Shown piece after piece: positions 38,587 through 48,026 of a stretch of 64,000 nt of DNA. Both the position numbers and the translations under genes were made by a program. This DNA is from Oscillospiraceae bacterium (GTDB taxonomy: Bacteria > Bacillota > Clostridia > UBA1381 > UBA9506). Numbering within the stretch: the stretch's first letter is position 1; each line of letters begins with the position of its first letter. Below the pieces are notes generated by a model that saw only the letters and a program-made list of their open reading frames with translations, had not been told where the DNA came from and did not search any database. The stretch is from contig SVKI01000003.1 in NCBI GenBank assembly GCA_015068555.1, positions 35,286 through 99,285 on the forward strand. The letters are read 5' to 3'.

Positions 38587-39735
38587 TTAGCGAAAATCAT
38601 CGGGGCGTTCTTCGCTTTTGCCAAAAGCATATAAAATGGCTTTTGCAATACGCTCTGATGCCAAACCGTCACCATACGGGTTCACTGCGTGACTCATGGC
38701 ATCGTAGGTTGCCCGGTCATCAAGCAGTTCATTGGCAAGGCGAAGCACCACATCACCATCGGTGCCGGCAATTTTAACCGTACCTGCATACACAGCTTCG
38801 GGGCGTTCGGTTTCGCTTCTCAATACCAATACGGGTTTACCGAGCGAAGGTGCCTCTTCCTGCAAGCCGCCGGAATCTGTCATAACGAAATAACATTTGT
38901 TCATCAGGTTATGCAGTTCTTCCACATCAACCGGTGCAATCAGGTGAATCCGTTCATGTCCGCCCAGCACCTCCTGCGCCGTCTGCTGCACAACAGGGTT
39001 TAAGTGCACAGGGTAAATCACCTGCACATCTTCATGGTCGTCTACCATTTTTCTCACAGCACCCAGGATGTTATATAAGGGTTCGCCCAGGTTTTCACGG
39101 CGGTGCGCCGTTAACAAAATCACGCGACCCTTCGAAAAATCAATCTCCTGCAATTCCTTGGTCTGAAACTGATAATCCGGCGTTACGGTGTGGTGCACCG
39201 CATCAATCACGGTGTTGCCGGTGACAAAAATCTGTTCCTCAGGCACTAACTCCTTGAGCAGATTGTTTTTATTGTTCTCTGTAGGCGCAAAATAAAGGTC
39301 GGTCAGCGCTGTTGTCAGCTTACGGTTCATTTCCTCGGGATAGGGAGAAAACTTGTCGTATGTGCGTAGGCCGGCTTCTACATGCCCTACTTTTACTTTG
39401 CAATAAAAGGCTGCCAGAGCACCTGCAAAGGTTGTTGATGTGTCACCATGCACCAGTACGATATCCGGCTGCGTCTCCTTCATCACGCCTTCTAAACCGT
39501 TCAGGGCGCGGGATAAGATAGAAGAAAGCGTTTGTCTGTCCTGCATGATGTCTAAATCATAATCAGGCGTAATGTCAAAGCGACGAAGCACCTGGTCAAG
39601 CATCTGTCTGTGCTGCGCCGTAACGCATACAATTGATTCAATTGCATCATATTTTTCCAGTTCCTTCACAAGGGGTGCCATTTTAATGGCTTCGGGTCTT
39701 GTACCAAAAACCGTCATAACCTTTATCTTTTGCAT
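38587..39735 (-). CDS. wecB: UDP-N-acetylglucosamine 2-epimerase (non-hydrolysing)
   Basis: A 382-residue enzyme converting UDP-GlcNAc to UDP-ManNAc, the precursor for the TagA/WecG reaction. Motifs: MTVFGTRPEAIKMAPL at the start, VHGDTSTTFAGALAAF, GHVEAGLRT, TAHRRENLG and DSGGLQEEAPSLGKPVLVLR. GGAGA precedes the ATG at 39735; the longer frame to 39768 lacks a site. It lies between atpI and wecA, separated from the latter by a terminator. Confidence 0.95.
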   Translation of the reverse strand: MQKIKVMTVFGTRPEAIKMAPLVKELEKYDAIESIVCVTAQHRQMLDQVLRRFDITPDYDLDIMQDRQTLSSILSRALNGLEGVMKETQPDIVLVHGDTSTTFAGALAAFYCKVKVGHVEAGLRTYDKFSPYPEEMNRKLTTALTDLYFAPTENNKNNLLKELVPEEQIFVTGNTVIDAVHHTVTPDYQFQTKELQEIDFSKGRVILLTAHRRENLGEPLYNILGAVRKMVDDHEDVQVIYPVHLNPVVQQTAQEVLGGHERIHLIAPVDVEELHNLMNKCYFVMTDSGGLQEEAPSLGKPVLVLRSETERPEAVYAGTVKIAGTDGDVVLRLANELLDDRATYDAMSHAVNPYGDGLASERIAKAILYAFGKSEERPDDFR

Positions 39736-39840
39736 GATATTCTCCAATCTGCCGTTCTGCATCGGCAAGGTAATAGAAAGGCTTCTGTCGCAGAAAAACT
39801 CACAGAAACGCTCGCATAATCCTTCTCTTATGTATGGAAG

Positions 39841-39872
39841 AAAGGCTTAACAACAAAAGTGTTAAGCCTTTT
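39841..39872 (-). terminator. Terminator after wecA
   Basis: AAAGGCTTAACA and TGTTAAGCCTTT pair around a 7-base loop with A/T tails, just after the wecA stop at 39876. Confidence 0.85.
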
Positions 39873-39875
39873 ATC

Positions 39876-40973
39876 TTACTGTTCTTTTTTCTCCGTTTCT
39901 TGTGCTACCTCTTCGGTCTCTCCTTCTTCATTCCGACTAATTAAAGTGAAAGCAAAAAGCCCAAACAAAACAATAGAGGCAATTAAAATCAGCGCGCGGG
40001 AAACATCGGTAATCAGCATAACAATCGCGCTGATAGCAAGGATTGCCGATAAACCATACAGAATGATAACCGTACTTTTATGGGAAAAACCGCGGTCAAT
40101 CAATCTGTGATGCAAATGCCCCCTGTCCGGCGCCATAATCGGCTGCCCCTTAATAATTCTGCGAATGATGGCAAAAAGCGTATCAAAAATGGGTAAGCCC
40201 AGCACCAAAAACGGCACTGCGAAAGCCACATAGGTTTTAAAGGGACCCTGGATGGATATACACGCTAAAATAAACCCTAAGAATGTAGCACCCGTATCTC
40301 CCATAAAGAGTTTGGCTGGGTTAAAGTTATACGGTAAAAAACCAAAGCAGGCACCTGCTAAGGCCGCCGCCATAACAAGCAAGGTGATGGACGTGCTGTG
40401 CTCAATTAAAAGGATGGATAAAAGTGCTACCGCCGCAATGGAAGAAACACCGGCCGCCAAACCATCTAACCCGTCAATCAGGTTTACAGCATTGGTCACA
40501 CCCACAATCCAGAACACGCTGCCTGCAATCGAAAGCCATTCGGGAATCGAAAACAAAACGCCGGTAAAGGGATTGCGAACGGCAAACACGCGAACGCCCA
40601 AGAGGACGGGAATTAAAGCCGCCACAATTTGAATGATAAACTTAAGCATGGCCGGTCTGGGCTTGACATCATCAAACATGCCCAAAACAACCACGATTAA
40701 GCTGCCGATTAAAATACCAACCAGATTCCAGTTAACGCTGCCGTTTGGCAACATGAAGTTGCCAAAGCACAAAACGCTGACTAAAAACCCGTAAAAAATA
40801 CCCAGGCCACCCAAACGCGCTTTTGGTTCTTTATGCATGCGACGGCCGTCTTTGGGCACATCAACCGCACCAATTTTAAAGGCGAGCCGTTTAGCAAGCG
40901 GCGTTGCGGCAAAAGCCATAATTAAGGCAACAATAAATGAAAAAACAATATAAAGTCCGTTATTCTGATTCAT
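39876..40973 (-). CDS. Undecaprenyl-phosphate GlcNAc-1-phosphate transferase (WecA/TagO/MraY family)
   Basis: A 365-residue polytopic membrane enzyme starting glycan synthesis on undecaprenyl phosphate. Family motifs: DGRRMHKEPKARLGGLGIF, LGMFDDVKPRP (DD motif), NAVNLIDGLDGLAAG, GFLPYNFNPAKLFMGDTGA and the DRGHLHHRLIDRGFSH histidine motif that separates WecA/TagO from MraY. A C-terminal acidic tail (RNEEGETEEVAQETEK) is extra. AAAGGA before ATG 40973 sets the start. Works upstream of WecB/TagA in wall polysaccharide synthesis. Confidence 0.93.
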   Translation of the reverse strand: MNQNNGLYIVFSFIVALIMAFAATPLAKRLAFKIGAVDVPKDGRRMHKEPKARLGGLGIFYGFLVSVLCFGNFMLPNGSVNWNLVGILIGSLIVVVLGMFDDVKPRPAMLKFIIQIVAALIPVLLGVRVFAVRNPFTGVLFSIPEWLSIAGSVFWIVGVTNAVNLIDGLDGLAAGVSSIAAVALLSILLIEHSTSITLLVMAAALAGACFGFLPYNFNPAKLFMGDTGATFLGFILACISIQGPFKTYVAFAVPFLVLGLPIFDTLFAIIRRIIKGQPIMAPDRGHLHHRLIDRGFSHKSTVIILYGLSAILAISAIVMLITDVSRALILIASIVLFGLFAFTLISRNEEGETEEVAQETEKKEQ

Positions 40974-41076
40974 AACCAAGTTCCTTTCCGACCTATGTAT
41001 CGGTATCTATAGGATGATATTAAATTATATACTGTATTCACTTTTTTGTCAAGTTTTTCCGTCTTTCGTTCAAAAA

Positions 41077-41128
41077 AAATTAAGATAATTTTACCCTCCG
41101 TTTTTCAGGGAAAATCATCTTAATTTTT
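41077..41128 (-). terminator. Hairpin at the end of the GIY-YIG gene
   Basis: AAATTAAGATAATTTTACCCT pairs with AGGGAAAATCATCTTAATTT, overlapping the last codons of the gene ending at 41115, with A/T tails on both sides. Confidence 0.7.
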
Positions 41129-41399
41129 CTTTGCACTCCGGTGCCTTTTGAATCAACTCTTCCTTCTTTAATCGACTCATTTTTTTAATTTCCGCTTCCC
41201 GCTTTAAGGCTTCTGACTTTTCACTGTACGACTCACTGTACAGAAGCGTAACCGGCCGTCTTGAACGGGTATATTTCGCACCTTTTCCGCTATTGTGCGT
41301 GTCGATACGTTCTTCTAAATGGGTTGTCCAGCCGGTGTATAAGCTATTGTCGGCGCAACGGAGTACATACACATAATGTTGTCTTGGTTCTGCGTTCAT
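41115..41399 (-). CDS. GIY-YIG nuclease domain protein (YhbQ/YazA type)
   Basis: A 94-residue single-domain protein with the GIY-YIG core [17 protein letters not shown] (residues 9-25), the conserved Arg ([20 protein letters not shown]) and the catalytic-type Glu in [10 protein letters not shown]. Stand-alone members of this family are small and of unclear cellular role; DNA repair or structure-specific cleavage has been proposed. It is monocistronic. Confidence 0.9.
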   Translation of the reverse strand: MNAEPRQHYVYVLRCADNSLYTGWTTHLEERIDTHNSGKGAKYTRSRRPVTLLYSESYSEKSEALKREAEIKKMSRLKKEELIQKAPECKEKLR

Positions 41400-41513
41400 A
41401 GTCTGTCCCCCTTCATATTCATGTAGCAGAACGAGGTTTTATTATACTCCAAAATCATACCGCTGTCAAATCCACCTCGCCCATAACAATAGTATAAAAT
41501 TCTCCATTGTAAA

Positions 41514-42191
41514 ATAATAACTATCCCCCGTATACGGGGGGTCATTTTCGGGCATAGCCCTAATGCTACCGGCGACGCACAAGTGCGTTTTATATTGGCC
41601 TGCCAGCCATGCAACTGTTACTTACTACCCATAAATGGGTTGTGTGTATTGTGCCGCTATGCGGAGGGGTCCGGGGGGCAGAGCCCCGGTCGCTTCATGG
41701 GGTGCGGGGGAGACATGGAGTAAGGCATTGTGTCAAGTCTAGGACGCCGACAGAATGCGCTTAATCCAGTCGTTCTTTTGTCAGGTGGATACACCTGCAA
41801 AAGAACTTCCTAAAAAATGTATAGTAGAACTTCTTTCTCAGTTGTCACTTGCGTTCCACCTGCAGAAAGAAGAACTGACGTAGGGACTTCTGCAACGCAG
41901 AAGTCCCTACCTCATGTCCCGCGTTTTTGCTACTTCGCGTGCCCCGAAGGGGTATTGTCTCACAAAAGTAGGCCAGCCCGGCAGGGCATCTACTACGAAA
42001 ATGCAGCGCATTTTCTACAACCCCTCCACCAAGCTACGCTTGGTCCCCCTCCCCTTGCACAGGCTGAGCAAGAGAGGAGGTTTTGGCCAAACTTGCCATA
42101 CATATTACACATGAAAGTTTTTACATCATTTTACTATGATTTTGGGTTCATCGGTTAACCTTTTTGGAACCACGCAGACTTAGCGTGGTTT
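41514..42191. mobile_element. Transposase-less element with IS200-like ends
   Basis: The left ~125 bases (41514-41640) match the left end of the IS200 element at 23180-23310 almost base for base (including CGACGCACAAGTGCGTTTTA and TACTACCCATAAATGGGT). The last ~45 bases (42146-42191) match its right end, with hairpin AACCACGC/GCGTGGTT. Between them tnpA is replaced by ~500 bp of palindrome-rich, non-coding sequence: GTAGGGACTTCTGC/GCAGAAGTCCCTAC at 41881-41910, GTTCTTTTG/CAAAAGAAC around 41781-41815, GCCCCgaaGGGGT at 41942. It is probably a non-autonomous derivative mobilised in trans, or a decayed copy with later insertions. Confidence 0.7.
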
Positions 42192-42198
42192 ACGTTAT

Positions 42199-42233
42199 AC
42201 AAAAAAGGCTGTAGCTTTTGCTACAGCCTTTTG
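42199..42233 (-). terminator. Terminator of the PPi-PFK gene (GCTGTAGC family)
   Basis: AAAAAAGGCTGTAGC and GCTACAGCCTTTT pair around TTTT, immediately after the stop at 42236 and abutting the right end of the IS200-like element, the same arrangement as at 23888. Confidence 0.9.
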
Positions 42234-42235
42234 TA

Positions 42236-43894
42236 TTATTCTTGCTCTAAAGCCAGTGTTCTCGTCGTCAGGTCACATACCTCTGCCGGACCGTAGTACT
42301 GAATAGCGCCCGGGTATACATAAGCAGTTTCCACTGCCCACGCCTCTCTCCGTGCTTCAAAATACTTAAACGGCTTGCCGTCAAGCTCCACAAGTGCCTT
42401 TTTGATAACCGGCTTATCTTCGCCGTGGCGTCTTTCGATGTTCATCATCTTGGTAATCGGCATACCACCTGCAATCCATTCAGAAGCAGGCTTAGAAAGA
42501 TTGGAGATCTTGGATAGATAGCCATTGTAACCATACTGAATTAGCATGAATGCATTGTAGCCTAAAGAATAGCAATAGTCAGCATCAAAGTTAGACGGGA
42601 ATGCACATCTGCCTTCATAACCAAAGAAATGGTGAATGGGCGAGAATTTACCCTTATAAGTGCCTGCCTTCTTTCTTGCAGCCAGTTTATCTGCAACCAG
42701 TGCAGAGAACAGCTTTTCAGATTCAATCAAAGAAACCTGCACGTTGCCGTGGGGGTCTCTTTCTAAGAACAGCTGCTGCTGAATGCCCTGGGGCAGAATT
42801 GCAAACACTTCCATAGAAGCCTTGGTCAGGCCGTTTTCAATGAAGGCATATTTTTCTTCCCAGGTCGGAAGGGCATTGAATGCATCTGCTTTAGAGCCTG
42901 CTAAAAGCTCATTGATTTCAGCAATTAAAACGGCAAATTCGGGAACAAATTCCACAACACCTTCAGGGATAATGGCAACACCGAAGTTCATGCCGTTTGC
43001 CGATCTTGTAGCTACAGAATCAGCAATAAAATCAGCAATTTGAGAAAGAGACATTTTTTTAGCAGCCACTTCTTCGGAAATCAGGCAGATGTTTGGCTGT
43101 GTTTCAAGAGCACATTCCAGCGCTACATGAGAAGCGGAACGACCCATAACCTTTACAAAATGCCAATATTTTTTAGCAGAGTTTGCATCTCTTTCAATGT
43201 TACCAATTAATTCACTGTATGTTTTAGTTGCTGTATCAAAACCAAAGGAACATTCAATATCTTCGTTCTTTAAGTCCCCGTCAATGGTTTTCGGGCAACC
43301 GATTACCTGAACACCGGTGTTGTTTGCTGCAAAATATTCAGCCAAAACAGCCGCGTTTGTGTTAGAATCATCACCACCGATAATAACAATTGCCGTGATG
43401 CCATGCTTTTTGCAAACCTCAGCTACAATAGCAAACTGCTCGTTGGTTTCAAGCTTGGTTCTGCCGGAACCAATAATATCAAAACCGCCTGTATTTCTAT
43501 ATTCATCAATATAGGCATCGTCAAAAACCAGATAATCATCTTCAATGAGACCAATCGGACCATTTTTAAAACCGTACAGTACATTTTCGGGATTGGTCGA
43601 TTTTAATGCATCGTATAAACCGCAGATAACATTGTGTCCGCCCGGAGCCTGACCGCCGGAAAGGATAACGCCCACAACCTGCTTCTTAGCTTCGGATGTG
43701 TTCTGACCCTTCTGGAACACAATTTCTTTCTTACCATAGGTATTGGGGAACAAAGCCTGAATTTTTTCGCAATCTGCTACACTTTTTGTTTCAGCACCTT
43801 CTGAGACGCTGATTTCTGCAATGCCGTTTCTCAGCATTTGCGGCAGCTTCGGCGTGTACGCATATCTGGCTTTTTGCAATGATGAAATTTCCAT
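42236..43894 (-). CDS. pfp: Diphosphate-fructose-6-phosphate 1-phosphotransferase (PPi-PFK)
   Basis: A 552-residue PPi-dependent phosphofructokinase of the long (plant-beta/Borrelia-like) class. Motifs: [36 protein letters not shown] (the GGDDS of PPi enzymes instead of GGDGS), [11 protein letters not shown] (catalytic TIDxD) and [16 protein letters not shown]. It phosphorylates fructose-6-phosphate with PPi, reversibly, saving ATP. AAGGAG supports the ATG at 43894. Monocistronic. Confidence 0.95.
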   Translation of the reverse strand: MEISSLQKARYAYTPKLPQMLRNGIAEISVSEGAETKSVADCEKIQALFPNTYGKKEIVFQKGQNTSEAKKQVVGVILSGGQAPGGHNVICGLYDALKSTNPENVLYGFKNGPIGLIEDDYLVFDDAYIDEYRNTGGFDIIGSGRTKLETNEQFAIVAEVCKKHGITAIVIIGGDDSNTNAAVLAEYFAANNTGVQVIGCPKTIDGDLKNEDIECSFGFDTATKTYSELIGNIERDANSAKKYWHFVKVMGRSASHVALECALETQPNICLISEEVAAKKMSLSQIADFIADSVATRSANGMNFGVAIIPEGVVEFVPEFAVLIAEINELLAGSKADAFNALPTWEEKYAFIENGLTKASMEVFAILPQGIQQQLFLERDPHGNVQVSLIESEKLFSALVADKLAARKKAGTYKGKFSPIHHFFGYEGRCAFPSNFDADYCYSLGYNAFMLIQYGYNGYLSKISNLSKPASEWIAGGMPITKMMNIERRHGEDKPVIKKALVELDGKPFKYFEARREAWAVETAYVYPGAIQYYGPAEVCDLTTRTLALEQE

Positions 43895-44014
43895 ACTTCT
43901 ACTCCTTAACACATTATTTTATTCATTTGCACTATTGTAACACAACAGGGGCAAAAAGTAAAGCGATAGTTTAAAAAGCGACATATTTTTTCACGATTTT
44001 GACAGGTTAAACAA

Positions 44015-44039
44015 ACAACCGCCATTTGCAGGCGGTTGT
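44015..44039 (-). terminator. Terminator of the GntR/ABC operon
   Basis: ACAACCGCC and GGCGGTTGT pair around a 7-base loop, 35 bases past the permease stop, followed on the minus strand by TTTGTTT. Confidence 0.8.
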
Positions 44040-44073
44040 AAAATATCATTTAAAATTGTCACAAAATACCGGG

Positions 44074-45831
44074 TTACTCAATATAGCCGTGTGCTTGTAG
44101 CCATTGAATTGTTTGGGTGAAGTTCTGGTTAAATCCAAACCATATTTGGTGGTCGCCTTCTCCCCTGTCAACGCATACAACCAGCGAATAATTCCGCTCC
44201 TCCGGCCTGACCTCTGTCTCCACAATCTTATCTTCTGTTACCGTAACATAACCGGCAGCCTCGCGAAGTCTATAGTCGTGTGCGCTAATCTCTTCAAAAC
44301 GCAAGACCTCTAAATCGTTCCTGATGCATGCAAGCAGTTCTTCTTTTTCTGCGCCGTAAATTTGTTTATTGTCTTTGTTCGTCCATTCCAGATATTTAAT
44401 ATTCTCCGGATGCAGGCGAATGTTAGGATACATATTGTCTTTGGCTGCCTTTGTGCTGAACAGGTCATAGAGCGCCTCAGGCTCCACATAGTACACACGG
44501 TTGATGCATTCTCCGCCTGTGGTTTGGTAACCGTAGTAGACCTGCACTTTTCCTTGCTTTAGCGCCTCTTTGCGTGTTATATTACCACCGGCGATTGCCG
44601 TCTCGTGCAGTTTTTGTACAGCCTGTATACTCTCTGCGTCCGTCAGGCGAACGGCATGAGAACCATTTGACTCCCACTCTTTTTCCCAGTTGTATGTATA
44701 GAAATAGCCCGCATAGACTTTTTGAATGTTTGCCGTTTCCGGTACATGTGTGCCATAACCAAACAGGTTAAAGTCAATGGCTGAATAAGCCAAGAGGAGT
44801 ATTACGCCTAAAACCACGAAGCCTTTATAGTAACGCCAGATTCTGAGGCTCTTTAAAAGCAAAGCCTTCGCCACTGCATAGCCCAAAAGGGCAAAGAACA
44901 ATGCCAACAATACATGCGGTGCACCGTCCAGTGAACCGACAGAACGCACAAAAGCACTACCAACCAGCATCGTGCAAATGCTGACACCATACAAAAACAG
45001 GGGACGCATAAAATCAAACGCCGTCACATCGCCTGCGCGCTCTGCATCACGCTTATGATACAGCCATAAGCCCAGTCCAAGAAATAACAGAATGTAAATG
45101 CCTGCCAAAACGGGAATCCACCAAATCGGCTCACTATTTACAAACTGGGGATAGTAGATTGGAGTGATTTGTAATAAAAATTCCAAAACTTCATCTGCGC
45201 CGTTTGATGTGTAGCCAAACAGCCATCCGTCTAAAAGATATGAGCAAAGGGCCGTCAAACCAACCGGCAAAAAGCAAAAGACAAAGATAAACACAAGCTG
45301 TGCTATCGAGCTGCCTGTCAAAATTCCAACAAAAAACGAAAAGCTCAAAATTGCCGCACCCGATAAAAGCTGACCGCCAACCCAGTCGGCGATGATGGGA
45401 AGAGGCAAGATTTTGGCATAATCGCCCCACAAATTCATACCCATTAATATAAGTGCATTCACTAAAATCGGTATTGCCATTAAAATAAAACCGCTAAGAA
45501 GGGAAGTAACATATAATTCCGTGCGCGTTACCGGCAACGCGTGCAAAAGGGTTGCACTTCGTACATTTTGCAAATAGCGAACCATGCACAACGCCAAAAG
45601 AACCGCCGCGGCAACCAGCAACACAAACATGCCTCCATCGTTTAAAAGCAGGCTGCTGATTGTATCCGGAAAGCGTTCTGCCCGCTCTAACAGGCTCTCT
45701 TTATCCCTGCACAAAATGCGAAACGGCGATACAAAAAACAAAAGCAAGGTATAAAACGCCGAAACCCACCAAAAGCGTTTTAATTGAAAACGAAGAATTC
45801 CCGTTTTAATGAAGGATGTTTTTAAAGTCAT
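44074..45831 (-). CDS. ABC transporter permease (ABC-2 type, YtrC/D-like)
   Basis: A 585-residue membrane protein: an N-terminal half with six or more helices (FWWVSAFYTLLLFFVSPFRI ... IPILVNALILMGMNLWGDY ... LVFIFVFCFLPVGLTALCSY), further helices to about residue 370, then a ~210-residue soluble C-terminal region with a short repeat-like beta structure. It partners the ATPase whose gene overlaps its start. The gene context (GntR, ATPase, permease) is that of the ytr system induced by cell-wall-active antibiotics in Bacillus; a similar role is inferred. ATG 45831 or the upstream start at 45852 are both possible. Confidence 0.82.
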   Translation of the reverse strand: MTLKTSFIKTGILRFQLKRFWWVSAFYTLLLFFVSPFRILCRDKESLLERAERFPDTISSLLLNDGGMFVLLVAAAVLLALCMVRYLQNVRSATLLHALPVTRTELYVTSLLSGFILMAIPILVNALILMGMNLWGDYAKILPLPIIADWVGGQLLSGAAILSFSFFVGILTGSSIAQLVFIFVFCFLPVGLTALCSYLLDGWLFGYTSNGADEVLEFLLQITPIYYPQFVNSEPIWWIPVLAGIYILLFLGLGLWLYHKRDAERAGDVTAFDFMRPLFLYGVSICTMLVGSAFVRSVGSLDGAPHVLLALFFALLGYAVAKALLLKSLRIWRYYKGFVVLGVILLLAYSAIDFNLFGYGTHVPETANIQKVYAGYFYTYNWEKEWESNGSHAVRLTDAESIQAVQKLHETAIAGGNITRKEALKQGKVQVYYGYQTTGGECINRVYYVEPEALYDLFSTKAAKDNMYPNIRLHPENIKYLEWTNKDNKQIYGAEKEELLACIRNDLEVLRFEEISAHDYRLREAAGYVTVTEDKIVETEVRPEERNYSLVVCVDRGEGDHQIWFGFNQNFTQTIQWLQAHGYIE

Positions 45832-46705
45832 ATCCCTTACCTCCCAACTCATAAATGAAAACTTCTTCCAATGTCAGTGGAATCAAATCAGCTAAAATCG
45901 GATTAAACCGGTGTACTGCTTCCAATATTGACTCCTTTTCGCCACGCAAGATAAGCAGATGCACCCTGCCGCTTTCCGTATGATTTAAAACAGAAAGAGA
46001 AGCCTCAAGCTCTGCAGGGAATTCCTCTGCAAAGGCCAGTTGCAATTTAAATGTATCAGACTTCATGTCGGATAATGCTTTTTGCAGAATCACCTCTCCT
46101 TCATGCAAAATGCACACATAATCGCACACGTCTTCAAGCTCGCGCAGATTATGGCTGGAAATCAAGACGGTTACTGCTCTTGTTTCAACTTCCTGTAAAA
46201 TAACACTCCAAACCTTTTTGCGCATCACAGGGTCAAGTCCGTCAACCGGTTCATCCAGGATAATCACCTCCGGGCAACAGCTCATGCAAATCCAGAACGC
46301 CACCTGCTTTTGCATACCCTTTGAAAAGCGTGCCACCCTTTTTTTCTCATCGAGTCCGAAAAGCGCACCCAGTTCTTTATATTTCTCCCAGGAAAAAGAG
46401 GGAAACATAGTGCTATAAAATTTCGCCATATCACGCGGCGTGTAGGTTGCCGGAAAGTATAAATCATCCGGTATGTATGCTATCTTTTCTTTAATGGCCG
46501 GATTGTCATACACGGTTTGACCGTCCACCGTAATGGTGCCGCCATTTGTTCGATAAACGCCGCACAGACACTTAATCAAAGTGGTCTTGCCTGAACCGTT
46601 CGGTCCCACAAGGCCGAACACCGTTCCGCGCTGAACGGATAGACTCACATCGCGAAGGGCCGTGTGGTCATCAAACCGTTTGGTCACTTTTTGAATTTCT
46701 ATCAT
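45806..46705 (-). CDS. ABC transporter ATP-binding protein
   Basis: A 299-residue ATPase: Walker A GPNGSGKTT (residues ~36-44), a signature reduced to RFSKGMQKQVAFWI (SKG in place of SGG), Walker B VIILDEPVDGLDP, and the H-loop SSHNLREL. The C-terminal 80 residues are the usual accessory region of antibiotic-type ABC-2 ATPases. Its ATG overlaps the GntR gene by 4 bases and its end overlaps the permease. Confidence 0.93.
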   Translation of the reverse strand: MIEIQKVTKRFDDHTALRDVSLSVQRGTVFGLVGPNGSGKTTLIKCLCGVYRTNGGTITVDGQTVYDNPAIKEKIAYIPDDLYFPATYTPRDMAKFYSTMFPSFSWEKYKELGALFGLDEKKRVARFSKGMQKQVAFWICMSCCPEVIILDEPVDGLDPVMRKKVWSVILQEVETRAVTVLISSHNLRELEDVCDYVCILHEGEVILQKALSDMKSDTFKLQLAFAEEFPAELEASLSVLNHTESGRVHLLILRGEKESILEAVHRFNPILADLIPLTLEEVFIYELGGKGYDFKNILH

Positions 46706-47070
46706 AACTCTTCTCCTCCTTTTCCTATCTGCGCAATCAGCTCATCCTTTTGCATGCCCAGATACATAAGTTCTGCCGAGCAGGCCTTAAATGTTTGTAA
46801 AAGCTCTGCAAGTCTCTCACTCTGCTCTGCCTCCTGCCGTGGTGAAACAAAATTTCCGCGACCTTTAACAGAATAAATAAACCCCTCATTTTCAAGCTCG
46901 CGGTAAGCACGCTGAATGGTATTAGGGTTAATTGCCAGCATGCCGGCAATCTCCCTGACGGAAGGGATTCGCTCGTCTTCCTGCAAAACGCCTTTCATAA
47001 TCAGCTTTTTCATTTCGTCACGCACTTGCTCATAAATAGCTTTCGGGCTGCGGTAATCAATTTGTATCAT
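46702..47070 (-). CDS. GntR-family regulator (YtrA subfamily)
   Basis: A 122-residue regulator: winged HTH at the N terminus (PKAIYEQVRDEMKKLIMKGV, RIPSVREIAGMLAINPNTIQ, RAYRELENEGFIYSVKGRGN) and a short C-terminal helical tail typical of YtrA rather than the large effector domains of other GntR proteins. First gene of the operon it probably represses. Confidence 0.92.
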   Translation of the reverse strand: MIQIDYRSPKAIYEQVRDEMKKLIMKGVLQEDERIPSVREIAGMLAINPNTIQRAYRELENEGFIYSVKGRGNFVSPRQEAEQSERLAELLQTFKACSAELMYLGMQKDELIAQIGKGGEEL

Positions 47071-47084
47071 GTCATCACCGTCCT

Positions 47085-47109
47085 ACTGTACTATGTGTAT
47101 TAATACAGT
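47085..47109. promoter_or_regulatory. Candidate GntR (YtrA-type) operator
   Basis: ACTGTA, 13 bases, TACAGT: a perfect 6-bp inverted repeat 15 bases upstream of the GntR start. The geometry equals the YtrA operator form described in Bacillus (AGTGTA-N13-TACACT) with two bases of each arm swapped. Likely autoregulation. Confidence 0.6.
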
Positions 47110-47155
47110 TATATAGTAACACAAAAAATTTCTCCTGTCAAGTTGTTTTTTTATT

Positions 47156-47190
47156 AAAATAGGCTGTAGCAAAATGCTACAGCCTATTTT
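47156..47190 (-). terminator. Terminator of spoVT (GCTGTAGC family)
   Basis: AAAATAGGCTGTAGC and GCTACAGCCTATTTT pair around a short loop, directly after the spoVT stop at 47195. Confidence 0.92.
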
Positions 47191-47194
47191 AATA

Positions 47195-47740
47195 TCACTG
47201 TTCCATATGCCTTCCTAAAAAGCCGGCTGCCGATTGAGCCAGTTTTTCTTCCACTTCTCCCATTTGCGGCGTTTCCTCATGGGAGAAAAACACAACCGAA
47301 CCAATGGTGTCACCTTCCGAGATAATTGGTGCCACAACGCCGGCTGTATACTTTTCTGTCTCTTCAAGCACGCTGATTTTTCTTCTTTCACCACTTTTCA
47401 TCACAAAAGTAGCTTTATCTTCCATCACCCGCTCAATATCGACGCTGATTTTCTTCTCCGACAGTTCTCGTTTAGGAACGCCGGAAACAGCAATGATATT
47501 GTCTTTATCTGTTATACAGGTGGGATGCCCGCTGGTTTTTGACAAGGTTTCGGCGTATTCTGCCGCAAAATCTCCCAGCTCACCAATCGGGGAATATTTT
47601 TTGAAAATAACTTCACCGTCTCTGTCCGTATAAATCTCCAGCGGGTCCCCTTCGCGGATTCTCATTGTTCTGCGTATTTCCTTCGGTATCACAACGCGGC
47701 CAAGGTCGTCGATTCGTCTCACAATGCCTGTGGCTTTCAT
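47195..47740 (-). CDS. spoVT: Stage V sporulation protein T
   Basis: A 181-residue forespore regulator: AbrB-type swapped-hairpin DNA-binding domain (MKATGIVRRIDDLGRVVIPK, EIRRTMRIREGDPLEIYTD) and a C-terminal GAF-like domain (SGHPTCITDKDNIIAVSGVP; VVAPIISEGDTIGSVVFFS). Length is that of SpoVT, twice that of AbrB. In Bacillus it tunes sigma-G genes. Confidence 0.95.
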   Translation of the reverse strand: MKATGIVRRIDDLGRVVIPKEIRRTMRIREGDPLEIYTDRDGEVIFKKYSPIGELGDFAAEYAETLSKTSGHPTCITDKDNIIAVSGVPKRELSEKKISVDIERVMEDKATFVMKSGERRKISVLEETEKYTAGVVAPIISEGDTIGSVVFFSHEETPQMGEVEEKLAQSAAGFLGRHMEQ

Positions 47741-47776
47741 ATAAATTTTTGCTCCTTTGGGTTTAAATTACAAGCT

Positions 47777-47806
47777 TATTGTGTACAACCCAAGGAATTT
47801 TTATGT
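47777..47806 (-). promoter_or_regulatory. Candidate sigma-G-type promoter of spoVT
   Basis: On the minus strand ACATAA (47801-47806), 17 bases, CACAATA (47777-47783) resembles the forespore consensus. spoVT is sigma-G dependent in Bacillus. The stretch 47810-48026 has no gene that I can support; a TGCGAT/ATCGCA hairpin at 47997-48012 may end folC transcription. Confidence 0.3.
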
Positions 47807-48026
47807 AAGAAAGATGAAGTTTATTTACAAAAAAATTGGTTATTCCTGATTCTTTATCACCATCAAATATTACTTTTCAAATGCAAGCAAAATGGTGAAT
47901 AAAATAATTTTAAAACCAAGCGGCAAGCTGTCGATTTCCATGTCCTCCCTTGGCGAATGAACGTATCTCCCCCATTTGCCATTGAAAACAATTGCATGCG
48001 ATTATTATCGCATAAAAGCACAGAAC

